DNA of 64,000 nt from Trichomonas vaginalis G3. Taxonomy: Eukaryota; Parabasalia; Trichomonadida; Trichomonadidae. A program made the translations under genes and the position numbers. The notes beneath the pieces are model-generated. The model ran no database searches, was not told where the DNA came from, and worked only from the letters and a program-made list of their open reading frames with translations. The stretch spans positions 3,605,962-3,669,961 of the forward strand of contig NC_067208.1 of the NCBI RefSeq assembly GCF_026262505.1. Direction: 5' to 3'. This document shows positions 11,200 through 22,365 of the stretch, piece after piece (the first letter of the stretch is position 1; every line of letters starts with the position of its first letter).

Positions 11200-12087
11200 G
11201 TGTATTATTTCTACTATTTAAATAGAAAAATAAATAACATAGGGACCTTATATCACGGTGGCAAAAAATGTCATCTCAATTCAAATTTGAAAAATTGGGC
11301 ATCATTCCTTATTTTAACCAATTCTGCAGTTCCAAATGATATTTGGGAAGAATATTACGGATCACCAACTGTATGTCCTATAACAATAGCAAATAATTCA
11401 AATATCACTATTAACAAAAATTACTTTTTGCTTTCATCAAATTTCGAAGATTTTTCAGACAATATTATTAAATGTAGAACTGAATATATTAAATTTCTAC
11501 ATTCACTATGTACATTTACTAATATTTCAATAAAACCCAAAGAATATAGCGATCCTTATGAATATTGGAATCATGAACAGGAATATGGTGGTTGTATCTG
11601 CTTTTATTGTGATAATAGTGACCTTGTTCAAGACCGATTTTGTTCTATTAAATGCTATACACCAAATCAAGGAATACATTCCTTCACAGAAATGGGTGGG
11701 AATAACAAAAATTATGTCAACCTGAGTTCAATATATCAATGTGGACGCGATAACACTGGATCCGCCAGTATATGTCATAATGGTGGTGATAAATCCCTCA
11801 TTTCTACGAACATTACGAATACAAAATGAAGATCTTCGGCATGTTATTCTGTTACATGGAATATAATTAATATTAACTATTGTTATTTTGTATCTAATGT
11901 TTGCAATAAATCAACCACTTGCATGTATCACATGAATGGATGGCAGAAGAATTCATATCTAAAACAATCAATAGTCAAAAACAACACTTGCATAATTTTT
12001 GCAAATGATTATGGTTTTCTTGCATCTACTTCAGCAGATCTGATTATTTCAGAATGTATTTTCTTAAATAACAGAGCATATTATATA

Positions 12088-13386
12088 GGGTGTCCAAAGG
12101 TGCGTTTAGCACAGCGCTCTATATGAGACTATTAAAGGAGATATATGCTGATTATAAATATATAATAAAAAATATGAATATATGTATATGATGAGTATGT
12201 TGTATTTTGGCGCCATGCCGGGATATAAAATGAATTTTGAGACAAGAGGCGGTTTCGCGGGAAATTTTGGCGGGATTTTTTTCATTTTTTTAATGAATCA
12301 TAAAGAAAACATCCTCGCTCTTGCAAAAAAATGCAAAGACTGTAAAAAAATCTACGAGACATTGGTAAAATGCTTCGGTATGGATGCTCCTAGCTATTCC
12401 ACTGTAACGTATCATGTTAGGATGTATCACCTCATGAACAAAAAGGCGCCCATCATAAAAATTGACAAAAAATCGCCGGATCAAAGAAAAATCAAAGCAA
12501 TTCTTCAAGCGCTAGATGAAGACCCAAGAGCATCACTCAGAAGGATAGAGGAGATGACAAAGATACCACGTACAACAGTCAGTTATTATCTGCACAATTA
12601 TTTGAACTACAAACTAGCGTATACACGTTGGGTTCCGCACAACCTTAATTCAGTTCAAAAAAAATCTAGAGTCCAATCTTCGAAAGAGCTCCTCTCTATA
12701 TTGGGTGCGTATCAATCCAAGAAGTTTCGCTTTTTAGTAACAGGGGACGAGTCTTGGTTTCAATATGCAACAGAAGCCAAAATCATGTGGATCCGAAGGA
12801 TGAAAATCCGCAAACATTCCCGAAGAAAAAAATTGACACACCAATGATGATGTTGTCGGTTTTTTGGGGCGTGAATGGCATCATCGCAATTGATATTCTT
12901 CAAAAACCTAATACGATGAATGCTCAGTATCTAATTGACAATGTTCTTACTCAAATTATCAATTCTGATGAGTTTGAGAAATCCAAACAACAAAAACAAA
13001 AGTTTGCAATTCATTTTGATAATTCAAGAGTTCACAAAAGTCATAAGGTAATGAATTACTTGGTGGAAAACAATGTCAAAGTTGTTCCAAAACCAATTTA
13101 TTCACCTGATATTGCACCCTCTGACTTTTATTTATTCGGCACGCTAAAAAAGAGAGCTGAAGGACGCGAATTCGCGAGTCCAGATGATCTTGAAAATTTT
13201 GTAAGAGAGCAATTTGAGCAATTTTCTCATGATGATTTAAAGCGTGTCTTTCAAGCCTGGATCGATCGCTGCGAACGCATGATTGAATCCAATGGTGATT
13301 ATATTTAAATAAACTTTATATATATGTAACTTGTTTATTTCTATTCGCAGTATTCAGGTTTGTGCTAAACACACCTTTGGACACCC
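12088..13386 (+). mobile_element. mariner transposon (Tvmar1-like), about 1.3 kb
   Basis: Ends GGGTGTCCAAAGGTGCGTTT and its counterpart are inverted copies of about 28 bp with one or two differences, flanked by TA on both sides, the target of Tc1/mariner elements. Length and content fit Tvmar1, the high-copy mariner known from T. vaginalis. Inserted in a beta-helix surface-protein pseudogene. Confidence 0.9.
12293..13308 (+). pseudogene. mariner transposase, DD34D, frameshifted
   Basis: Cut-and-paste transposase. An N-terminal paired-like helix-turn-helix part starts at MNHKENILALAKK (ATG 12293; an in-frame ATG at 12182 is further upstream). The catalytic triad is readable: first Asp in GDESWF (about 12746), second in HFDNSRVH (about 13018), third in APSDFYLFG, with exactly 34 residues between the second and third, as in mariners. 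The first Asp is in one frame and the other two are in the next, with a frame change between about 12790 and 12847, so this copy is probably inactive. It could still be mobilised in trans through its intact ends. Confidence 0.85.
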
Positions 13387-13620
13387 TATACTTTTACAGC
13401 AAATTATCATGCTACTATTACAGTTATAGATTGTATTGTAGATCTTAAAACTGCAACCAGTAGTTCAGACGGTAGAGTTGATTTAGATCAAGTGGAAACA
13501 GAATTCTTTAAACTTGAATTATCACTAAGCAATTGTGAATCACATGAGAAATTTTCATATGAATGCATAGCAAATTCAAAGAAAACTGAGAAAATCACAG
13601 GTAAAGTGTTACGTCGATGA

Positions 13621-14094
13621 TCTTTTTACTCATTAATCATCCGCTTATTGTTTGATCGCCAAGATTGTGACGCCATAGATCACTGACCCTAAAAAATTTT
13701 GAAAAGAATCTCCAAAGCTAGATAAAAATCATCTGTCCGGCATGATTAGATAGAAGCAAGATAATAAGCATTGTAAAGAATGTACTAATACATTCTATTC
13801 AATTTCATTTCTTATTTCAATAAAAAAAAAGATAATGTACAGTCTTGTAACCAAACTGAATTTTAGATGTGGAGAAGATTTTACTCCATACGAGACCCTT
13901 ACATATGCACGTAACATATAGTCTTTAGTTATAGTTTTATGTCAAAATTTTTGTTATAGAAGGAAGTGGACTCATCTAAAATTTTGTATGTTTGTAAAAT
14001 CTAATTTTTAGTAAAAATATTTTAAACGTTAATATTATATAATCATCGAATTTATTACAAATTGAGTAAAACGATTATTTCCGATAGAAAATTT
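13621..14094. other. Intergenic, 5' flank of the DnaJ gene
   Basis: AT-rich; no open frame or repeat recognised. The last bases contain the initiator listed separately. Confidence 0.5.
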
Positions 14095-14099
14095 TCATA
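14095..14099 (+). promoter_or_regulatory. Trichomonad initiator (Inr) TCATA
   Basis: TCATA matches the T. vaginalis Inr consensus TCA-Py-T/A and ends directly before the ATG at 14100, within the short leader normal for this organism. This supports the chosen start of the DnaJ gene. Confidence 0.65.
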
Positions 14100-15341
14100 A
14101 TGAGTGAGCCCAAGCCAACTCTTTATGATATTATTGGGGTCCCTCCAACAGCAACACTTGAAGAAATCAAGAGGGCATACCGTAAAAGAGCAATGGAACT
14201 TCATCCCGACAGAAATCAAGATGATCCAGATGCAACCGCGAAGTTCCAGCAGCTTAGCGAAGCATACGAAATCTTAAAGGATCCAGCAATGAGAGAAAGG
14301 TATGATAAATTCGGATCTACGACTGATGAACCGACTAATCCAGATGATGCAGAAATGCTTGAGACAATCATGCAAATCATGGGTCTTGGAAGAAGCAGAG
14401 GCATGCCAAAAGGTGATAAAGTTTCGCCAAGCTATCGAATTCTCAAAATTCCATTATCGCGAGCTTACACAGGCGGTGTTGTCCATGAATCTTACAAGTT
14501 TAATACAGTTTGTCCAATTTGCCATGGTACTGGCTCCAATGATGGCAAAGAATACCCAATTTGTCCAACATGCAACGGAGCTGGTTCTCTTTCACCAGGA
14601 GGACTTCAATTCCTATTCCCTTGCGAAGCATGTGATAGCGTTGGCTACTTATGCCCACGCGAATGCCGCTGCTACAATTGCTTAGGAAGAAAATTAGTTC
14701 GTCAAAGAAAATCATTCGATGTAAAGATCGAAATAGGATGCGACGATCAAGATGATATTGTCATACCATCAGCCGGTGATGAATATCCTGGCAAAGAAAC
14801 AGCAGATCTCCATTTAATCGTACAAATCAAACCAAGTTCCAACTGGGCACGCGATGGCGATGATCTTTACTATCTCAAGAATCTCTCGATTTACGAACAA
14901 AAGCACGGAACTGCTTTTACGATCCATCATTTGGATGGTCGCGAATTAGAAGTTTACACACAGCCAGAAGTACCACCAGATCTCTCTAGAATCAAATGGA
15001 TTCCTAATGAAGGTATGCCATGCCGCGGAAACGTTCAATTTAAAGGTAATTTGTACATTTACTTCGAAAAAGGATTCCCAGAGCCAATTCATGAAGGAAT
15101 CAGAACTTTGAAGCATTTCTTCAACGTAAAATTTGGTTCAAAGATATTTTTACAAGATGCTCCTGATGAGAAACAGAAAGAATACCAAGAACACTTGCAA
15201 AGGCTACAGGAAGAAAGAGAAGAAGCAATGAGACAAGCAAAAGAAGCTTGGGATCAGTTGGTTCACGGAAATAAACAAAATCCTGATCAAAAACCTGATG
15301 ATAATAACCAGGGTCAACAACCACAACAAACTATTCAATAA
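14100..15341 (+). CDS. DnaJ/Hsp40 co-chaperone, type I-like
   Basis: 413 residues. The J domain occupies residues 7-70 with HPD at 35-37, the contact that stimulates Hsp70 ATPase. The Gly/Phe region is replaced by a short acidic and Met-rich linker. A zinc-binding region at about residues 138-200 has four cysteine clusters (CPICHGTG, CPTCNGAG, CEACDSVG, CYNCLG), followed by the two C-terminal substrate-binding beta domains and a charged helical tail (EEREEAMRQAKEAWDQL) ending in Gln/Asn-rich sequence. There is no CaaX prenylation box or ER signal, so a cytosolic Hsp70 partner is most likely. The Inr lies directly upstream. The gene looks intact. Confidence 0.92.
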   Translation: MSEPKPTLYDIIGVPPTATLEEIKRAYRKRAMELHPDRNQDDPDATAKFQQLSEAYEILKDPAMRERYDKFGSTTDEPTNPDDAEMLETIMQIMGLGRSRGMPKGDKVSPSYRILKIPLSRAYTGGVVHESYKFNTVCPICHGTGSNDGKEYPICPTCNGAGSLSPGGLQFLFPCEACDSVGYLCPRECRCYNCLGRKLVRQRKSFDVKIEIGCDDQDDIVIPSAGDEYPGKETADLHLIVQIKPSSNWARDGDDLYYLKNLSIYEQKHGTAFTIHHLDGRELEVYTQPEVPPDLSRIKWIPNEGMPCRGNVQFKGNLYIYFEKGFPEPIHEGIRTLKHFFNVKFGSKIFLQDAPDEKQKEYQEHLQRLQEEREEAMRQAKEAWDQLVHGNKQNPDQKPDDNNQGQQPQQTIQ

Positions 15342-15846
15342 AAATATGTTTTAATTTATATTCTTTTTAAAAAATAAAATAATAAAATTTTTTTTTTGTT
15401 TTTGAAACATTTTATTGGTTTTATGATATTTTGTCCCATAAATTGTATGTCAAGCCCATGCCATAAAGGTAGTTCCACAAAATTATTACAATTCTTTCTT
15501 GATTTCGGAAATGGATTGAGACCATATGAATATATGATAAAAACACATATTTTATGGAATTACACTTCATGCCATGCTATTTTGAACTTTAATTAATTTT
15601 TTCAATTTAAAATTAATGATTTTTTTTAAAAGTTTCATCAGCAGCGTTGATGATTCTTGGATAAATTTATCATATTGATCATTCTAAATGCTTTTCGGGA
15701 ATAAAAACTCACAAGTCAAAAAAAAAATCTGAGAAGAGAATCTTGGAAAATAATGATATCTTTCTCTTTTTTTATAAAAGAAATCAGATATGTCAGAAAA
15801 GTGACATGAAGTCAATTCGGACTCAATTCTTTTTAGTTGAACTTCA
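15342..15846. other. Intergenic, nothing recognised
   Basis: Contains AT-rich 3' flank of the DnaJ gene and a 66-codon open frame (15396-15596) without family signal. No repeat or RNA gene seen. Confidence 0.5.
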
Positions 15847-17700
15847 ATGCTGTTGATTTTAGGCTTACTGGCCTACTACGGAATTGCCATATTTATATTT
15901 AATTTAGGCCGGTTAAGTGATCAATTAGAAAACAGAGAAGATCTTCAAGAAATTTCACAAAAATTTTTTATTAGCAGCGGCAATATTATTATATGCGTTA
16001 CATGGTTTATTTCCTTCTTTTTCATAGATCCATTCAGAGATGTTCTTCAAAAATATACATTAAATACTTATAATTTTTATATCTTACAATTTATTGCAAA
16101 TTTTTGCGGATTTATTGTCCAACCTTCTTACTCATATAATGTAAATGAAATAAGAAAAACCATATATGAAAAATATCTATTTATTGAAACAATTGTATTT
16201 GTAACAATTTTAACATTAATAATAGCATTTTTTAAGAACATTTACGAAACTGTTGGCCCAGTTTATGAAGATATATTCATCAAAATACTTGGAGAAGGCA
16301 AAAATCTTGCTGTTTATAAAAGAATTATTATTTCATATTTTAAAAGGTATACTTTAACATGTTTTGTACCTTCAATTGTATTTACATGTTTATTTTATAC
16401 TATGTGCCAAAGAGAATTCAAAATTAGATTTACAAAAATTAAAATTAAATTACAATTTCATTATTTACAACTTATTTACTTGATTTCTACATTTTACTTA
16501 TTTTCTATTGTTTATACCCCATTGCCAGAAGTAAATAGTCATAATTCAGTGTTTTCACAGAGTGCTGTTATTCCGAATTCCCAAAATTTAGAATTTCCTG
16601 CGAAAAAGAAAAATATTATCGTTATATGTCTTGAATCAATGGATTCGATGTATTATTCCAAGAAAAATGGTGGTGGTATGGGTTATTCTGTAATCCCTTA
16701 TCTGGAAAAACTTGCAATGGATAAAAATAATATTCATTTTTCAAATAAAAAATCTCCAATTATTGGAGGAATTCAAACGACAGAAAGAACATCTTTTACG
16801 ACAGGAAGTGTATTTGGAGCTATGTGTGGTGTTCCATACTTAGGTATAAACCAAGAAGACCAACAATCAGAAGAATTTTTTAATAATTTATCTTGTATTA
16901 GCGAATTATTGATGGATCAGAATTATATTACATCAGCAACATTTGGTAGTTCTATGTATGAATGGGGATATGGACGTATCTTTGAGACGCATCATTTTCA
17001 AAGAATTACATCATTAAGAGATATGAAGAAAGGAGTAGAAGGAGGAGAATATATTCCAGATCATATAACATGGGAATTTTTTATCAATGAACTTAATGAT
17101 CTTTCGAAAAAAGATAATCCATTCTTTGCATTTATGTCCACTATTGATACACATGAACCTGGATTTTCATGCAAGCTATGTGAAAAAACAAAGATTAAAC
17201 CTGATATGGTAAAAGCTGCTAATTGCGCAGATAAACAATTGAAAAAATTCATGGAATGGGCAAAGAAGCAAGAATGGTACCAAAATACTGTAATTATTAT
17301 ATATGGAGATCATGTATCAAGAGATTGGTATTTGAATCAAATTGCAAACTCGAGAGGATGTCGTAAAAGATCAGTTTACAATGTTATAATTAACTCAGAA
17401 GTAAAATCAGGGAAACATGATGAGAGAACATTTACACATTATGATATGATGCCAACTGTTCTTGCAGCAGCTGGAGTAAAGATTAAAGGTGATAGATTAG
17501 GCATTGGTGTAAATTTATTCTCAAGTCTTGAAACAAACTATGAAAAGTATGGAAAGAGATTTACAGATAGCTTTAGCGAATCAGTTCATTGGTATGGTAC
17601 TGAAATTCTTCAAAGGCCAGCTATTTGTGATGGATTTAATCCTTGCATAAATCTTGACAAATTAGAATTATATACAAATATTAGTCAAGAAATTGTTTGA
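15847..17700 (+). CDS. Membrane sulfatase-family enzyme, LTA-synthase/phosphoglycerol-transferase-like
   Basis: 617 residues from ATG 15847. About six hydrophobic segments lie in the first 230 residues (for example LLILGLLAYYGIAIFIF, FVTILTLIIAFF, LIYLISTFYLFSIVY), followed by an extracytoplasmic alkaline-phosphatase-superfamily domain. Its motifs fit LtaS/MdoB-type enzymes: a metal-ligand block VICLESMDSMY near residue 260, a Thr-rich nucleophile block TTERTSFTTG near 311-320, DTHEPG near 434, and YGDHVSRD near 482. This architecture is best known in bacteria, where it moves phosphoglycerol from lipid to polymer. In a trichomonad it may modify surface glycoconjugates (inference). The gene looks intact, with low GC like its neighbours, so any transfer is old. 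Confidence 0.8.
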   Translation: MLLILGLLAYYGIAIFIFNLGRLSDQLENREDLQEISQKFFISSGNIIICVTWFISFFFIDPFRDVLQKYTLNTYNFYILQFIANFCGFIVQPSYSYNVNEIRKTIYEKYLFIETIVFVTILTLIIAFFKNIYETVGPVYEDIFIKILGEGKNLAVYKRIIISYFKRYTLTCFVPSIVFTCLFYTMCQREFKIRFTKIKIKLQFHYLQLIYLISTFYLFSIVYTPLPEVNSHNSVFSQSAVIPNSQNLEFPAKKKNIIVICLESMDSMYYSKKNGGGMGYSVIPYLEKLAMDKNNIHFSNKKSPIIGGIQTTERTSFTTGSVFGAMCGVPYLGINQEDQQSEEFFNNLSCISELLMDQNYITSATFGSSMYEWGYGRIFETHHFQRITSLRDMKKGVEGGEYIPDHITWEFFINELNDLSKKDNPFFAFMSTIDTHEPGFSCKLCEKTKIKPDMVKAANCADKQLKKFMEWAKKQEWYQNTVIIIYGDHVSRDWYLNQIANSRGCRKRSVYNVIINSEVKSGKHDERTFTHYDMMPTVLAAAGVKIKGDRLGIGVNLFSSLETNYEKYGKRFTDSFSESVHWYGTEILQRPAICDGFNPCINLDKLELYTNISQEIV

Positions 17701-18669
17701 ATTAATCAATTGTTTTTATAATAAAGTGTTGTGTATAGATTTTTATTTAGACCAAGATGGAAATGTTCCGTCCATTCATAACTAGTCTTGTAATTTGCAT
17801 GTGGAAAATCGTTGATGCTAATGACCAAAAATAGTTTTAATTGAGTTGCTTTCTTACAATCATCATAATTAGCTTGATGCCTAAAGTTAAAATTCAATGG
17901 TGTTTCAAGCCAGTTGTAAGAAATTCTAATTGAAGTCAGAGGAGCATGATGGCAACTTTAATAGAGCTTAATTCAATTTCAATAAAAGTGCAACAACTAT
18001 TCGGTATAATTTAGTGATTATGTACCAGATATATTAACTTTTTACTTTAGAAAAATAAAAGTAAACATTGAATGTCAAAAAAAATTGAGAATAAGTCAGA
18101 AAGACTTATTATAAAATGGGGTATTATTATTGTCGTCTGGCGGTTTTAGACGACAATGCGAATTTTCAAATAATAGGATTTTTAGCCAGATAAAGAGCTA
18201 CTCCATATATCATGCGTGTTTGCATACTATATACATAGATGGAATTGATGTTCTTCCTTTATTTAGGTACCGAAACATGCTTGAAAAATCTATTTTTTAG
18301 ACGACAATAATAATTTTGTCACTTTTCCAGACGACAATAATAATTTGTCACCTTTTTAGACGACAATAATAATTTTGTCACTTTTCCCAGACGACAATAA
18401 AACATCCTCTTATAAAATCATATATCTTTATTGTAATATCAAAAAAGTATAACAGACATATTATGCGTTGTATACTGATTTATACTAACTTCTTCCGGAC
18501 CAAAAATATTATCTTTTTACCTTAGAAAATTGTAATAAAAAAACTTGTATGTCAAAAAAAAATTGAGAGAATGTCAGAAAGTTGTAATTGGAAGACAAAA
18601 AACTATTAAAAAATTATTAAATTAAACATATAGGTAATAAATATTTATATAGTGATGAACTATAGATAT
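17701..18669. other. Intergenic with a small repeat cluster
   Basis: Holds the AGACGACAATAATAAT repeat cluster described separately (about 18118-18405). Two short AT-rich stretches around 18055 and 18535 resemble each other (AAAAATTGAGA-A--GTCAGAAAG), suggesting duplicated sequence on either side of the cluster. No gene seen. Confidence 0.5.
18118..18412. repeat. Short-repeat cluster with inverted borders, MITE-like
   Basis: Three to four direct copies of about 31 bp (AGACGACAATAATAATTTTG then TCACTTTT) at 18297-18405, with inverted ATTGTCGTCTGG at about 18131 facing CCAGACGACAAT at about 18388. The GTCACTTTT block also occurs at MULE ends in this window, so this may be a short MULE derivative. 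Target duplication not established. Confidence 0.55.
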
Positions 18670-19839
18670 TTACGGTGGAACCTTTGACTTCATGTAAGTT
18701 TGCTCTGAAACAAAAGTGAAAATTGCAGAAAACACGATGAACAAAGAGATGAAGAACGCGTTCCAACTTGTGACCATTTCCTTCTCTTTCGTTGTCAACT
18801 GATCGTTTGTCATGATCAAGTGGAATGAGTTGACATAAGAGCATCCACCGAACAAACCAACACAGATCATGAAAATGATCATCATCCACAGTTTCATCCA
18901 GTAGAAATATGGTTGTGTGGCCCAAACAGCGAAAAACACTGCTTGGCCAAGTGTCAACAATCCAACCCATGGGAACTTGAATAATGCCAAGGAAGAACGA
19001 GAAATGAAAACGCCAATCTGGTACATCAAGTTCAGTAAAGCGTAGAGATATGTCTTTGGTGTAGATTTCGGATTCTGTGAACAGTGTACGTATAAACTTT
19101 GAATTACGTACTCCAAGAAGTAGACAGCGCCGCAGTTGAACATAAACCACCATACTGGTTTGAGTATCTTGAAGTTGAAGCAGCTTACGGATTCATTACG
19201 TCTTTTTTCTTCTTCTGAATTGATAAGATTGTTATTTAGAAGGGCTTCTTGATTAATTGTCTCTTCTGGGGAGCGTCTAATAATGCCAAAGAAGCAGTAT
19301 ATGTATATAAAAACTATAGGAGTAACAGCGATAAACGACCACATGTAATTAAAAGAAATTGAAGCACAAAGGAGAGAATAGCCTGCACCGAGGATGCCTG
19401 CCATACCTGTGCCTGAACTCCATGATGTAAGTAAATTCTGTTTCTTTCTGATTGTAATGTAGCAAAGTAAAACTGATTCGCCGAACGATGATGAAAAACC
19501 AAATAGGAAGACGCATATAAGTGATAACCATAAAACCTTTGAAAATGCGCAGCCAAGCAAGCCAGCAAGCATAGCTGCTGCGTTGATTGAAAAGTTAACT
19601 TCATAAGGAACGTTTATTGATGCTAGCCATGTATTGATAAAACGTGCAAAAAGTCCACTCAAGGTGTTTGCTGCCAATGAAAGGCCTAAATATGTTGGTT
19701 CCTTATACTGACCAACAATTCTGTTTGCACTGGCAATACCAATGACATAGGGAAGGTTGTTAATGGATCCTAAGAGGAACATAGCAACTTTATCCCGCTT
19801 ACGAACATTCAGACCGTAAGTTTGAGGATTTTCAGGCAT
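18670..19839 (-). CDS. CLN3: CLN3/battenin-like membrane protein
   Basis: 389 residues, about ten to eleven hydrophobic helices, MFS-like fold. Battenin family signatures are visible: NNLPYVIGIASA near residue 27, GFSSSFGESVLL near 118, SWSSGTGMAGILGAGYS near 140, a central EEEKRRNESVS loop, VYFLEYVIQSLY near 240, YQIGVFISRSSLALF near 275 and GLFGGCSYVNSFHLI near 330. In other eukaryotes CLN3 is a lysosomal/vacuolar membrane protein affecting lysosomal pH and lipid or amino-acid export; the same site is inferred here. Start at ATG 19839 leaves a short charged cytosolic N-terminus. Length is near the usual 400-440. Looks intact. Confidence 0.85.
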   Translation of the reverse strand: MPENPQTYGLNVRKRDKVAMFLLGSINNLPYVIGIASANRIVGQYKEPTYLGLSLAANTLSGLFARFINTWLASINVPYEVNFSINAAAMLAGLLGCAFSKVLWLSLICVFLFGFSSSFGESVLLCYITIRKKQNLLTSWSSGTGMAGILGAGYSLLCASISFNYMWSFIAVTPIVFIYIYCFFGIIRRSPEETINQEALLNNNLINSEEEKRRNESVSCFNFKILKPVWWFMFNCGAVYFLEYVIQSLYVHCSQNPKSTPKTYLYALLNLMYQIGVFISRSSLALFKFPWVGLLTLGQAVFFAVWATQPYFYWMKLWMMIIFMICVGLFGGCSYVNSFHLIMTNDQLTTKEKEMVTSWNAFFISLFIVFSAIFTFVSEQTYMKSKVPP

Positions 19840-21480
19840 AGTAAAATTAGTTACTTTTTGTGGTTCACAATTTTGATAGGATCTTTACCTGATAGGGTTA
19901 AAGATGTGGTTTATTAAATCATAAAAAGGATGTTTTCCTGGATAAATTCTTTGAAAAATATTTTTCTGAGAAGCATTCAAAAATATATAAGCGATTTTTA
20001 ATGTGAAAAAATGGTATTATTCTTATTGAAGAAATTCTCGATAACATTTTCGCAAAATGAATGATTTACAAAATACGTTCCATTATAATGCGATGATTTG
20101 ACCAAATAAAACGTATCGTTGATGAGAATATTAACATTACGAAGAGCAAAATAAGCCATAATAATTAAACGTAAATAACTCATTCTAAGTAAATACAGCT
20201 AAAATTCTTTTAAAATAGCATAACTTCTGAACAAAAAAATATCAAATTCTTATGGAAAAGCATAGAATAATAAAAATCAAAGAGATATCGCAATAATGCA
20301 TTATTGACATGATTTTTATCACTAACAAATGGGATAATTCCTAAGATAAAATTTATCAAAAAATAACAAAAATCTAAAAATTGACTTTCAAAATATGATA
20401 TTTCATAATATTTTTTATTAATCAAAAGTTTCAAAATCGAGTATTTTATTTTAAAATAATAGTATGAACGAAATCTTGAGTGTTTACTCGAATATATATC
20501 CATTTTACAGAAAATAATTATGATAAAATTTATTTTCTACTCAGCCGGACATAATGTTAACGTAAATATCAAAGTACATCTAAATACATATCACAGAATA
20601 GATGTAAAACTATAGGATTTCAATAATTTTTTTTAGGATAACATGGAATCAATAGGTAAACAAGCTTTATTGGACAAACTCTATACAGAAAATTGTCTTT
20701 TATTCTGATAAACTTAATTGCAATAGAATATTTTTTTATTCACATTCAAAAAAGCAGTAATGGAGTTTTGACATATATAATATCTTTTTCTGTATAAAAT
20801 CACAAAAGTTTTTGAACTGATTGGTCTTCTTTTTGAGATATTTAAGTACAATATCTCAAATGAGCATTTTAGATGAGCAGTAAGCTGATATATGTTTTAC
20901 ATATGGAAATAGTATTCTTTTTTTCTATCTATTGATCACTAATAAACAAAAATATGAATGTTCAATTTTGAATTTTCCATATAACGTGAATGAATTATGA
21001 AATAGGAACGTTATTAGTTAACAAACCTTCTCCTAATTATTATATTGCATCGAAATTGCTCGAACTCTGATATGCTTGAATAATTTCAATCGACTCAATA
21101 AATAAAAAACTGGGCTTTACAAAATTGACATGAAACAGGCGGTTATTATTTTATCTGAAGAAATTTTTAGTTAATATGATTCACCGTTAATATTCCTGCT
21201 ACCTTGGCATTTGGTTACAACCATTCAATTTTAGCGATAAAAATAATCTATGCATTCAAATTTCCATAAAACTGTAGAACTCGGACACAATGCGCATCCA
21301 CTTGAATATCTGGTCTTATTGAATATTTTTTAAAAACTGCGAATTTTGAGAAATTTATGCGGATTTTTATGACAATATTTTTTGCATTGAATTTATTTCA
21401 TTCAGTAAAATAAGAATGATAATATAAAATCAATACTCTATAGTGTTTGTTATTCAATATTGATCGACTTTTTCGTTCCT
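19840..21480. other. Intergenic, two weak minus-strand frames
   Basis: Minus-strand open frames at 20210-20503 (97 codons, starts MDIYSSKHSRF) and 19998-20183 (61 codons) are Phe/Tyr/Asn rich. Together they could be a decayed trichomonad gene, but no family is recognisable. 20504-21480 holds AT-rich filler and ends at the 9-bp target of the MULE. Confidence 0.35.
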
Positions 21481-21635
21481 AAAATATACGAGAAAGGGAC
21501 AGACTAGCCCATTGTCACTTTTCAATTTAGCAAATGAACGCTTATGGAGTGGAGTTTTTGGGTAAATCTGATTTGCTTATAAATGAAATAAAATCAAAAG
21601 AAACCATATTGGCATTATATTATGCAAAAATAAAT

Positions 21636-22206
21636 GATCTTACTTAGTACTTTTAAAGTTAATTTCAGAAAAAATTTGACACAATGGTATCCGGCACATA
21701 CAAGTGGTGTACAACCAAAATATAAGTTGGTTTAAACATATATTGCTATATCTCATGGTCTTACTTAGTACTTTTAAAGTTAATTTCAGAAAAAATTTGA
21801 CACAATGGTATCCGGCACATACAAGTGGTGTACAACCAAAATATAAGTTGGTTTAAACATATATTGCTATATCTCATGATCTTACTTAGTACTTTTAAAG
21901 TTAATTTCAGAAAAAATTTGACACAATGGTATCCGGCACATACAAGTGGTGTACAACCAAAATATAAGTTAGTTTAAACATATATTGCTATATCTCATGA
22001 TCTTACTTAGTACTTTTAAAGTTAATTTCAGAAAAAATTTGACACAATGGTATCCGGCACATACAAGTGGTGTACAACCAAAATATAAGTTAGTTTAAAC
22101 ATATATTGCTATATCTCATGATCTTACTTAGTACTTTTAAAGTTAATTTCAGAAAAAATTTGACACAATGGTATCCGGCACATACAAGTGGTGTACAACC
22201 AAAATT
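21636..22206. repeat. Tandem array, 121-bp unit, about 4.7 copies
   Basis: Units start at 21636, 21757, 21878, 21999 and 22120 (GATCTTACTTAGTACTTTTA), each containing GACACAATGGTATCCGGCAC. Copies differ by only one or two bases. It lies between the left MULE end and the transposase start. The period equals that of the array at 9967-10450 although the sequences look unrelated. Confidence 0.95.
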
Positions 22207-22365
22207 TCATATCCCTAGTTTTACATTTATGTTTAGTTTTATTTCACCTAATTTTCAAAGATCATAATTGAATTAGATGGCCAAGCTATTCAAAACACGA
22301 CCAAGCTTATCAAAATAAGACCAATATATTCAAAATTCTTTATTCTTTCAAATCATTTCATTTTA

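Larger units (their letters stand above)
11200..13620 (+). pseudogene. Beta-helix (Pmp-like) surface protein pseudogene, interrupted by mariner
   Basis: Open sequence from about 11200 encodes the same family as 755-1801 (VPNDIWEEYYG, YGGCICFYCDNS, IYQCGRDN). A single in-frame TGA at 11827 is followed by more family sequence in the same frame up to the mariner at 12088. After the mariner the family sequence continues in another frame (ANYHATITVIDCIVD...) to a TGA at 13618. No good ATG opens the 5' end: the only nearby ATG (11196) is out of frame. Damage: missing start, one stop, one frame change and the insertion. A host gene family member decayed in place. Confidence 0.7.

Noticed and set aside
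12182-12292. Mariner transposase start at 12182
   Set aside because: The first 37 codons are low-complexity leader next to the inverted end; MNHKENIL at 12293 fits the start of mariner transposases better, though the earlier ATG cannot be excluded.
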